From Luidia sarsii (taxonomy: Eukaryota > Echinodermata > Asteroidea > Paxillosida > Luidiidae): DNA of 64,000 nt. The DNA is taken from assembly GCA_949987565.1 (NCBI GenBank), contig OX465112.1, forward strand, positions 12,586,555-12,650,554. Direction: 5' to 3'. Each line of letters opens with the position of its first letter. Positions within the stretch are counted from its first letter, which is position 1. Below are positions 35,013 through 46,700 of the stretch, piece after piece. Made by a program: the position numbers and the translations under genes. The notes beneath the pieces were generated by a model. The model was not told where the DNA came from. It did not search any database and saw nothing but the letters and a program-made list of their open reading frames with translations.

Positions 35013-35284
35013 AGTTTTCTTTGCCATTTTTTCTTTTTTTTTAACAGATCGATTACTCTCGGGTAGTGCATGTGGGCTATTAACGGCCTTTAGAGTTAGT
35101 TTAGTGGACGGGAAACACGAAGGGCGCGGCGAAGGTACGGCCTTAGAGCGTTCATCGCTCCTCCTGGTTGCCTGGAGGTTACTTAACCAATTCCTTTGGC
35201 ATTATGCACTGGCTCAGCCTGAATAAATGCGCCGGTAACTCGGCCATGTAGTTCCGCCAATCGGTCCCATCACTCCCCTGTTCT
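35013..35284. other. Gene-free spacer
   Basis: Nothing recognised. Confidence 0.4.
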
Positions 35285-35901
35285 CCTCCTCTTCCTTCTC
35301 CTTCTCCTTTTTCATCCTTCCTCTTTTTCCTTCCTTCTTTTTCCTTCATCCTTTCTTCTTCTCTTCAACTCATCACCATCAACATCCCCAGCAGCATCAC
35401 TATCATCACCATCATCACCATCATCACCATCATCACCATCATCACCATCATCATCATCATCACCATCATGATCATCACTACCATCATCACCATAACCATC
35501 ATCATCATCATCATCATCATCACCATCATCACCACCACCATCATCACCATCATCACCATCATCACCATCATCACCATCATCACCATCACCATCATCACCA
35601 TCATCACCATCATCACCATCATCACCATCATCATCATCACTACCATCATCACCATAACCATCATCATCATCATCATCACCATCATCACCACCACCATCAT
35701 CACCATCATCACCATCATCATCACCATCACCACCATCATCAACATCATCAACATCATCAACCTCTTCTTCTTTAAAAAAAAAAAGAAGAAGTATTTTTCT
35801 TCTTGTTCTTCCGCTTCTTCGCCTTCTCCCTCTCTCTCTCTTCTTCTTCTTCTTCTTCTTCTCCTTCTTCTTCTTCTTCTTCTTCTTCTTCTTCTTCTCC
35901 T

Positions 35902-35940
<39 letters not shown>

Positions 35941-35955
35941 TCTTCTTCTCCTTGT
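35285..35955. repeat. CAT/CAC then CTT trinucleotide microsatellite
   Basis: About 370 bp of mixed catcatcaccat units (with an internal duplication of a 170-bp block) run into tctttaaaaaaaaaaagaaga and then about 140 bp of ctt repeats. The open frames in all phases are repeat artefacts. Confidence 0.95.
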
Positions 35956-36918
35956 ACTGTATGTTAATTCGTATATTCTTCATTGAATGTTATCTATATC
36001 ATTTAATGTTACACCTATTTTATGTTATCCCACATCTATTTCATTTTGTTATCCCTATAATACTGAAAGTGTTTTCCTATATCATTGAAGTTTTTCTCTT
36101 TCATTGAATGTTATCCGGGCTTATCCCTATCATTTTTTTGAAATTTGAATCGTTATTTTGTTCACATCATTGAATGTGACTCTTATCATTTATTGTCATT
36201 ACCATCAATTAATGATTATGTTTATCATTGAAAGCATTTGTTTCATCAAAGTCTTTCAAATGTTGCTTTCCCTTTCAATGAATGTTTTCGTTTTCATTTA
36301 GTAATATACCGTGTTTTTTGTTTTTCCAATTGAATGATTGTTTTTCCCCTTTTTTATTTTATTTATATTATTTGTTCTTGTATATATTTGTCAACTGTAT
36401 TTTGTGTTTCATTTGGAAAATAAAGGTTCCTTTGAAAAGTGAAAAAAAAATTCTTCTCCTTCTTGTTCCTCTTGTTCCTCTTTTTCTTCTTCTTCTTCTT
36501 CTTCTTCGTCGTCGTCTTCTTCTTCTTCTTCTTCTTCGTCGTCGTCTTCTTCTTCAATTTCTACTTCTTCTTTTGTTCAGCAAAACCCCAAACCTCCTTA
36601 ATTTCAAACACAACTCTTTTACTTGTTTAAACTTGTACATTTCTGTTTATTCTGTTAATTGTCATGTATATTCATTTTTTTTTTTTTACTTTCATGTAGT
36701 TTGATTCATGTCAAATGGATTGCAATAAAGTTTCCATTTGAAAAGTAAAAAAAAAGTCCTCTTCTTCTTCTTCTTCTTCTTCTTCTTCTCCTTCTTACTT
36801 GTAAATATTGTTTATTTTGTTTGTTTTGTTTCGGTTATTTTCAAAAGATTGAAATAAAGTTCTCCTTTTGAAAAGTCAAAAAAAGTCTTCTTCTTCTTCT
36901 ACTTCTTCTTCTTCTACT

Positions 36919-36949
<31 letters not shown>

Positions 36950-36985
36950 TTTCTTCTTCTCCTTCTTCGAAGTTCTCGACAACAT
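35956..36985 (+). repeat. Three retroposon-like 3' tails, each ending in a (CTT)n run
   Basis: Three times the sequence reads aataaag, then ttttgaaaagt or a close variant, then A7-9, then a ttcttc microsatellite (36418-36560, 36723-36790, 36852-36965). AATAAA plus an A tract is what the 3' end of a retroposed transcript looks like. The preceding 300 bp is AT-rich with tatcattgaatg-like words repeated loosely. No coding part is present. Confidence 0.55.
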
Positions 36986-37203
36986 CCCCCACCAGTATAG
37001 CCATGCTGCATTATTCTTTCTTTGAGTCCCGTTGGTTCCGAGTCGAACTCGTGGAGATTAATTCGCTCTTGTCAGTCAGGCAATTATGTTGAAAGGGTAC
37101 CTATAATGTGCCTATGGGAATCAATATAATGAAGAAGATATTGATAACAATCAGAGGTGATAAATGGAAACGCGCCCGGCAGAATTCACCGGGAGTACGG
37201 TTT

Positions 37204-37755
37204 CTAAAAAAAAAAAATACGAAGGGGGGGGGGATGGGCGACACCTCGGCGCGCCGAGGCCGTGCGCTCGAGCGATCCGATTGGCTGCCGGCTCCGCCAA
37301 TCAGAACCTTCCACCTTATGACTGCCCAGCTCTACAGGTGGGCACGCGCCGCGGCCCGATCCCCCGACGCGCGGTATGCAGCGGCGCGCCCTGTAGACCA
37401 CTTGTTCCCCCGAAGAGCGGAAGACAACAAGATAAACACAGCGCGTCTCTGCGAACGATCGACGTCACGCAGCTCAGGAGACAGGACGAAGAGCGAAGGA
37501 CGATGCACAGATATTGAAGGATACAGACACGTCGCATCTCCCTCCTCCTCCTCCTCCTCCTCCAGGGAATTTGCTTCCCCTCTATCTCTTTCCCGGTGTC
37601 TCTCATATTTTGGTGTCTCTCTCTCTCTTTCGCCTCCCCTTTGAGCGAGGAATTGGGCGGGTCGGGTGTTGGCTGGTGGGCTGGGTTTTTTTTTTTTGGA
37701 GGGGGAAGAGGAGCGATCGCTCGGCGCACCGCGACTTGCAATCGAGCCGCGCATC
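37204..37755 (+). promoter_or_regulatory. CpG-rich promoter and 5' UTR of the receptor gene
   Basis: GC- and CpG-rich sequence lies directly upstream of the start codon, standing out from AT-rich surroundings. An inverted CCAAT box (attgg, 37280) and a direct one (ccaat, 37297) lie 17 bp apart. No TATA box was seen, as expected for a CpG-type promoter. Short upstream ATGs exist near 37503 and 37514, so small upstream frames are possible. Confidence 0.55.
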
Positions 37756-37797
37756 ATGGGCGGCAAGACCCGGCATCCGTCGGAGCTCTTCTTTCTG
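37756..37797 (+). CDS. Receptor exon 1: start codon and first half of signal peptide
   Basis: MGGKTRHPSELFFL in 14 codons, donor tttctg|gtgagt, phase 0. The ATG has G at +4. The hydrophobic core is completed by exon 2, which supports both exons. Confidence 0.75.
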
Positions 37798-40700
37798 GTG
37801 AGTTCACTCTCATTCTTGTCCGTCTGTGAAAGTTTCGGTTCTTCCCCCCTCCCCCATCAAGAAGGATTCGCATCGTTTCACCTCTCGTTCCTTTCTTCAC
37901 GTCGCGAGCAGTTTGGTTGCTGTGCGTATATGTGTACTGTTTTGGCAAAGACAAACACACCAGCGATCAATTCAATGTCATTGCTGCTGCTATCCGTTTC
38001 CCCTTTAGCTGAACTTTAACTTGAACTAGTCTATTTTCTAAGTGGAAGGTTTGCGGGGACACCGCGTAGCACTTTCGAGAAGGAGTGTGGCTCTGGGAAG
38101 AGCCACACTTCTTCAAAGAGAAGTGCTACGCGGTGTCACGACAAACCTACTTTGTATTTCCACCATGCAAACATTCAAGCCTTATCTAGTTTATTTTCAC
38201 GTTTACTGGTTTCGTTCGTATGAGACATTCGGTGTAGCTTATAGACTAGGGCGGCGATTGGAAGAATCGCTTAAAGTAGTCAAAATATGCTAAGCACAGA
38301 CAAAACCCACGAGCCGATACCTGTCTTACTGAATAATGTATGCCGATAATGCCCGTTGTTGTGCTGACATGGTGCTTAACGCTTAGCTTACATCGCCTTT
38401 TACGTGGGGACTTTGGGTGATTTTATTTTTTAATTCTAAGCATTTTTTTTTTGGGGGGGAATGATTCGACAAGTTCGGATGTCTGAGCAGGTACTAGGCT
38501 TTTAGGAAACTTTAGGATTTTTCGTTAGCGTTTTCTCCCTCAATAAGGGACTATAATGTACCAAGCGCTTTAATTGCCCTTAAACGAGTTATTGCTTCAG
38601 TGCAGTGATATGTGCACACATTCCTATTGGGTCTTCAGCGGAGGGGTTTTGGGTATAGTCTATCTTGATCAACTGTTTCTTGATAAAAAAATGGCAAAGT
38701 GTAAGATGTGCAGACGCCTTAGGCAAGATTTCGGATTGCCCTTTCCTCTGTAGACCTATTAACAGTCCTGAAAAAAAACCCGAAAATGAAATTATTATAG
38801 ATAGGGCCTATGGATCCCTCTTTAAAAACGAAAGAAAATCGACAATTTTTAGGTTGGTAAGATTTTGACACTCCTGTTTGAATCCCATATTCTTACATGT
38901 TTTTTTCCCCCGCAACCCCCCCCCTCAAAATACATGTAATTATCTTATTTTATTTGGTTTCAATAAAAACAAGGACGAAATTATTCTCAGGCCGCACAGG
39001 GAATCAGCCAAATTCGACGGCGCACTTTGGCATTCGCGGTTGCCATAGCAACCATCGATTTTTTTGTAAGAGCTAGTTTTGGTGGCGCAAACCCCTATTG
39101 TATTCAGCTGAAGCGTGACAGTTCTCCTAAGCCTCACGTGGTCTTGCTAATGGCAATCGGTGAACGAGTGCTCTTTAGATATGAATATTAATTGAAATAT
39201 GCGATTGGTCAATACGCACAAAAGCGTTCCCCACCGATTAAAATAATTTTGAGGTATTCTGGGAATCTCGAACAAGAATGCATCCCTTTTTAGAATGAGC
39301 ACATGACTGATTTCATGAAGAAATACGACCATCCGACATAGAGAGCACAGTGATCGATTTCATCAAACACATCGTAACTTACGATTAATCGCAAGACGAT
39401 TAGCGATGCACAGAAACCATACGGCCTATCACAACTTACGATGGGTTGTCCACCGTAAGTTGAGTTATGATACATCGTAAGGCTTAGTGAAATCTACCCC
39501 TGGTCTGTTAAACCCGAAGCTCTGTTAAAACTCCTGATTCTGATCCTAAATTTATTTTGCTCTTTGATCAATTTATGACGCATTACTTAGCGAGCCTCCC
39601 CATTTGCCTCAATTAATAAGCGTTCATTGTGGGTTCGCTTTCAGCGGTATTTTGTGGACACAATGAACGCGATTTTTAAAGTTTCGGCCACGCCCATTTT
39701 TTTGAAATCTATTTTGACCAATACTACCTCAACACGTGCCAGCTATATACGGTCCCTCTTCAAATGGTAAAATCTAAATGTTTATAATTTTCAAGTAAAA
39801 ACAAATCTGTTGCTAACTGCTTACCAACCCGTTGGACCTGTGGTAAAATGCAAATTAAAGATTGTAGTTAGTGACCTAACGTTTCGATCCTAGCAGGGTC
39901 TTCATTAGTTACTAAATGACTCACACTCAATTGGAGAAATAAGACAGTTGTCTTATTTCACTACTTGTGTGCTGCAGTCATTTAGGCTCTGATGAAGGTC
40001 CCTCTAGGATCGAAACGTCAGGCCACTAACTACAATGTTTGTGTTTACAGTTCCTACATAAAGTATCAACATTCTCTTTAAATAATGGAAAATGATCAAG
40101 CCTCGACACTATTGAAATGACACAAAAGAAAAAAACCCAAAGGGTCCCTTTTTTACCTGAATGGCGGTAAGGTTTGAAGGAAAAACATGCGACAGCACTT
40201 ACTCCTTTGTCAAACAAAACCGACTCTTATTTCGGCCGGGTTGATCGAATAATATGCTTTATGATCTTTTCTTATGATGGTGGTTTCTCTTTTGCTTTTA
40301 TCTGATCCGTGCTGCTATTTTTGGACAGTCGTTCGCGAACCCTGTATGCCTATGTATATTGCACTACTCAAAGAACCTACCATAATTGTGCAACTTGTGA
40401 CTTATTAAAGTTATTAAAAAAAATTGCTGCAAATTGCTTACTGACTAAAATTACCAAAATGCAAATCAATATAGGAAGGTTTGCGGTGACACCATGTAGG
40501 CCTATAAAGTCTCTTAAAGGAAGATGTGTGGTTCTGAAAAGAACCTGAGTGGTAACTCGACGTTTCGACCAGTGTGCTCTGGCCGTCATCATTTTATTCA
40601 AAATGCAAATCTCAAAATTGAGTGGGCCTGACGTTTCGATCCTAGCAGGGCCTTTCTCAAAGGCAGAGAACCTTGCAACTTGTAACTGGGATCTGGGTGC

Positions 40701-43700
40701 ACCGATGTAACCAGGATCATTACACTCCAACGGTTCTAGGGGACATGGCCTATTCCGCTGTGTTTATGTTGTTTCACTAAGCAAACATTCCTTCACGCGG
40801 ATTTCGCCCTGCGTGGCAACCCGATTTTCAGTTTTTGTACTCGAGGCTTCTGTTCGGTGCTCAAGCAGTTCCGTGGAGTTGACTCCGTGGGAATGCCGAC
40901 AGTGCCCTCGACTGGTCCATCCCTTCAAATTGTATTAACTCAACCTAGAGTCGGCCATTTTGTTTCTATAATAATACAAAAAATAATGTGCGCGTGAATT
41001 CATTAAAAAAACAACAGCAATGTGTCTACCGCTTCAGATTGTGCAATACCTCTTCGGATACCCTTTCTGTACTGCCGGCCCCACTCGCTCATTATTCGTC
41101 TCATTACTTCCGAGAATTAGGTCTAGCGGCGGGCGTTTTTGTTTGTGTTGTTTTGCTTTGTCTCCATTCAATCACCGGGTGAGGTCGGTGGCCTATTAAT
41201 AATTAACTGTTCACCTTTGGCGCTGTCTTCTTCCACTGGAAATTGGTCCTCGGCCCGAGACGATAGACGTCTTCTGCCGCGGCCCAATAACCCCCCTCCC
41301 CCCCCCCCACTTGCACCCCGGGTCCGGGCCCGGGGTCCGGAAATCCACTTACGACCCGCCCTCTGTTTGCTCGTGGGAGGAGAACTCGTTGGGTATACGG
41401 GTCAGTCCGTGGGCGGGCCAATTCTCACACGTGTTTGCCCCGACTGGCTTCGGGTACCGCGGCTGCCTACGTACTCGTGGCATAGCACAGTGCTAAATTG
41501 TCTATTTGTTCGCTCCCCCTGTTGAATTTACGCCCTCTCGGGATGTACATACATGTGCCTCTTCTCCTGTCACAGCGAGAAGAGACTTGGACTTTTGATG
41601 AGGTGGACTGGGTGGACAGGGAGCGTCACACTCTGTCAGACAGTGGAGATATCTGTTGACAAATTTTCTGCCGTGTTTTTCACTGTCGTCACCCTTATTT
41701 GGGTCCACCGTGTCCTCCACATCTTCTTCCTTCACCACTGCCACCACCGTCAACACCATCACCACCACCATGACCATCAACACCATCATCACCATTATCA
41801 TTGGCATCAACACCATCAACACTATCACCACCACCATGACCATCAACACCATCATCACCATTATCATTGGCATCAACACCATCAACACTATCACCACCAC
41901 CATCAACATCATCATCATCATCCCCACCTTCCCCACCATCCCCATCATATGCCCACCCATCACCATCCTTCTATCATCACCATCATCCCCATCATCACCA
42001 TCACCATTATCACTGGCATCATCACCATTAACACCATCAACACTATCACCACCACCATCAACATCATCATCATCATCCCCACCTTCCCCACCATCCCCAT
42101 CATATGCCCACCCATCACCATCCTTCTATCATCACCATCATCCCCATCATCGCCATCATCACCATCATCACCATTATCACTGGCATCATCACCATCAACA
42201 CCATCAACACTATCAACACCACCATAATCATCATCATCCCCACCTTCCCCACCATCCCCATCATATGCCCACCCATCACCATCCTTCTATCATCACCATC
42301 ATCACCATCATCGCTGGATTTCCATCTCAAAAGCGCCTTCCTCTCTGGAGAAACCCCAACTTGAAGCGATCCGCCATGAAATGTCAGTGTCCTGTACTGC
42401 GAACATCAGCAGGTGGTTTTTTTCTTAAAGGGGGTGATCATTAATACAAGCAACGGATTCAACCGGCACTTTTTTCTCACCCCCTTAGCGTCCTCGTGAA
42501 AAATCTTCCTCACCTCGAGTTGGCACGACCACCTGGAATCACAGGTCTGCGCCCCTCAGCCCATTGCTGCTAATTTCGTTTGAAATAAGAAGTCCACACG
42601 CTCTCCGAGAAACTGGCACCTCATGTTGATCCAACTATCGGGTTGTAGCCTCTGATTGCAGCCATTTCTGGACGCAGAGCATGCAACAGACGGCCGAACG
42701 GACACACAGAGATAAGAATAAGGCAACACAACTATGCGTTTGAAGCTGCAAGGAATTTGTTTTCTTTGGCACACTCAAATGGCCTTTTGTCTGTTATCAA
42801 TATGTAAAGCAAAAGCAAAAGCTGTCCAAGACTTAGTCTTGAAGGTACAGAAATGTTAGGACTTGGTTTTGAATAAATTTGACCAAAACAATCCAATCCA
42901 ACCCATGTTTCGACTGATGAATGATGTTTTTACATTTTGAACAGTCAGTAAAAATGTTAGTGAAAATATTGCCCATCTGTTTTAAGTGTGGGGTCCACGG
43001 CGCGAATCACCGGCACGCCTGATGCGCATTGATCTGTTGCCCGTACTCGCAGTGGGCAATTTACAGCAGGCTATTTTCTTTTCCAATATCCTTCCTCCAC
43101 GACAAGTAGGCCCGCCTTTGATCAACGTCATGGAGTGAGTATCGCGCCGACATTTTGCGCCCACGGGCCACGGTGGTGTAGGTGTTGTGTGTGCGCACTG
43201 CGACGGAGTGCTCGTTGTTGACGACCCTTGCACATTGGCCTTGGCCAGTTGTGCAATCATCGCACAAGTGGATGCAATGTTGCACCGCTACCAGGTGAAG
43301 GGTGGTATTGTAGTGCATATGCAAGGCACGGTGTTGCTGAGACAGCGCTGAGTTTACATGAACCCATGCGTTGTGCAAGATACCTCTCATACACCAAACC
43401 AAAAAGCTCATTTTGGTAGCTCGTGTTGTATACGCTGTAAAACGTCAGGCGTAAAAGATTTTGGTCTGGATTCATTAGAACAGCTTCGAGTTTGTTACTG
43501 AGTTTTATCGACAAAATACTCTTATGTGGGTTTGAGTGGCAATTTATGTAACCATTTTGTAATTTTGAGCCAACACTGACCGAATCGTTGACAAAAATGT
43601 TGTCCAGCATTCTCAACAGTGCAGAGGAGATGCTGAAAAAAGAAGACGCCTGTATTAAATATGGCGAATGTTCATGCTAATGAGATTAAATATTCATGGT

Positions 43701-46700
43701 TTAGCTCTGACGTCACGGAGGGGCGGGCGCGCTAGCGGGGCGGGGAGTGTGCGCGGCACGGCGCGGTATAACAATAGCGAAGGCCGCGGAGGAATACACG
43801 CGCCCTCTCCCCTGTGATGTGTCCCCTTGCATGCCGCAATTCGGCGAGGCGCTCACCAGGAACTAACTACGCATAGCCATTGGAGAATTCATGGAAGGGA
43901 TTTTTTTTATGCTAAAAAGACGACCATGGTCGAAGAGCTGTATGAAAAAAATGTATACACCAATGAAATAAAACATGAAATGAAAAACAGAGGATCGAGT
44001 AAGTATGTGTATGATCGTTCATAAGGGTATATATAGCGCGCAACAACTACGCCCTTGAATGGCAAAGTGGTTGTCCGCGAAGGCAGTCAATTTCATTTGC
44101 CCACGAATGCTTATCTCAACGCGAAACCCATGCTAGGATTTTCTTTCCTGTGGAATGCCATCGTCGAATGCCAAAATCAACTGATGTGGGCAATCATTTT
44201 TTTGGTCATGGAGGCAGAAACAGATTTTGTGGCTGGTGGGGTTCTCGCGTTTTGCTCTTGGCGCGTAACGTTTTGTACTTTGCATTTTGAATTATGCGGG
44301 CTTTTTTATACTGCCATTTTTTTTCGCATTTGTTTGTTCTCTGTGTTTTGTTTTATCTGTGATCTGTATTCTTCTTTTTCAGCTACAGAGCATTAGTTTT
44401 TGGCACAAACTCAGAAACCCCCAAACCCCTGTCACCGCCCCCCCCCCAAAAAAAATGGGGCAATGCTCACGAAACACAGAGGATGCATGGTGATTGGTGA
44501 ACACGAAGATCGTTTATTGGAGATGGCGCCTCGGTTTGAAATAATCTGTCAGGTATTGCCATCAATTATTTATCGAGCCCGTCTGTCTACGTGTTTACGA
44601 ACACGATGGGTGCAATTAGTTACCAGTTTACCGACGCTGTGCATGACGCGTGTGATACCCGCAACGCTGAGGGCCATTACGTACGGTACGGGGCCGCTCG
44701 CGTGTGATTCTTTTTTCCGTATCACTAACGCGTCAAGTTGGCCCCTTAATTGCAATTGTGCCACTTGAATGAAGACCAACGCGATTTCCGCGGCTCGTTG
44801 CCAACTCGCCCACTAGTCTACTTGCCCCTTACCAACTCGCTCATACTTGCCCTTTGCCAACTCGCCCACTAGTCTACCTGCCCCTTGCCAACTCGCCCAC
44901 TGGTCTACTTGCTCCTAGCCAACTCGCCCACTAGTCTACTTGACCCTAGCCAACTCGCCCACTAGTCTACCTGCCCCTTGCCAACTCGCCCACTGGTCTA
45001 CTTGCTCCTAGCCAACTCGCCCATTAGTCTACTTGCCCCTAGGCCCTTGCCAACGAGCCGCGGAAATCGCGTTGGTCTTCATTCAAGTCGCCCAATTGCA
45101 ATTAAGGGGCCAACTTGACGCGTTAGTGGTACGAAAAAAATAATCGCCGCCCGCGTTGCCCACGGTCGGCTGTGGCTACGCGCTGCCACTGTTGCCATGA
45201 ACGTGGAGCCCCGTTGCCCCTCGCAACGGCCGTAGCCGTTGCCGCAGCCGTTTATTAGACCCCGTCCTCGAAGTGACAACACGCAACTCTACCAATTATT
45301 GTGTAATCATGCATTTGTTTATTTGCCTTATTTTTTTATTATTATTTTTTTTTTACTTTTGATATTTTTTTTATCATTTTTGTATTATTACACGACCCCT
45401 CATGCCTATCCCTTTTTCTACTCGGTGACTTCATTTCCCTTCGAAATAACGACATTTCGATTTAGCAATGGAGAGTCTCATATGACACAGGTAATTTTGA
45501 CCCTCAAAAATTGACACCGCCTGTAAATTTAACGATTAGATGAAACGAAAAGGCGTGGCATGTTAGGGGAGATAATAATTTATACGGTGCCCTTCAGCGG
45601 CCATTATTTTATCGAGTATATCCTTCCGCTGTGCGAGCTGTTGCAGTCGTCAACTTCATGTGAATAAGAAAATCAAGGAAACTAAAAAAACAGAGTGATG
45701 CTCTAGACCATCCCTCGGCCGACGCTAAAGCCAAGTTGTGTAAAAACGCGACATTGAATAGTCGCTCGCGCGATCCATGAAGTCATTTTTCTGTCATAGC
45801 TGGAAATTGCCATTGAATTTCAGTGAGAAAGTAAACCCCAACAAGCGATAAGCGATCAGTGGACTTTTTACGTATTTGCCAGAGCAATTATTTGGCTCAT
45901 TCCTCATGTTGCCCTTTCTCTTCCCTTAAATAAACAAAATGGCGACGGTGGCTGTTTGTAAAGCGCGGCGTTGAAGTCCAAGTTGACTGTTGTTACAAAA
46001 ATATTAATATCATCAAGCCCATCTTCTTGCCAACAATGATGGGGGGGGTAGGCAAGGAGGTTACCATGGCAATCGCTGACGCTGTTCTCCGTATCTAATT
46101 AGCTGCCCCTCTCGTCCTCCCCTGCCATTTGCCCGGTCACGCGTAACGATCGCTTGGCGACAATGCGTTGCCAGGGGAACGGCCGCGACGCTGGCGAGGG
46201 GAACAGGGTGGCCTTCAGAAACGCAGACTACAGCGCCCCCAACCTCTCCCCCCTGAATTAATGGTTAAAATTTAAAATGCTTACGTGTCTTTTCTTCCAT
46301 AAAATGATATATCGTTTCACTTAAAATCATGTCACATCAATTTGAAAAGATTGAGAGTCAGTGATGTAAAAAAAAACAAGAAAACAAGGGAATTATGTTG
46401 ACCTTCGTAATGCAGCTAAAACTTATGGATTATTGGAATTTTGGAGTTATGGAATGGATTGCTATACGTCATTTTGTTACAGTGCGTATTATAGGCAGTG
46501 GGTAGATGCCAGGTCGTGTTAAGATCGATCCGTCCGTGTCACTGTCGTTCAAAGAAAGCCAATGATTTGGAAACTGACCGATCATATTTTATGGAGAAAA
46601 GGAGAGCGGAAGTCAACCCATTTCCATCTCCGAAGACAATTGCCCCAACCTATTAACTCTCACGTCTGGCAGGGTTTGCTCACAATCCGTTGGAAGCGCA

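Noticed and set aside
35312..35983. Asp-rich, Lys-rich protein on the minus strand
   Set aside because: It is encoded wholly by CAT/CAC and CTT microsatellites.
44055..44396. 113-codon open frame with hydrophobic stretches
   Set aside because: The hydrophobic parts come from T-rich sequence. There is no signal peptide layout and no recognised family.
45946..45982. Short frame MATVAVCKARR after aaaatggcgac
   Set aside because: The motif resembles a YY1-type start region, but the frame stops after 11 codons with no donor site, so no exon can be supported.
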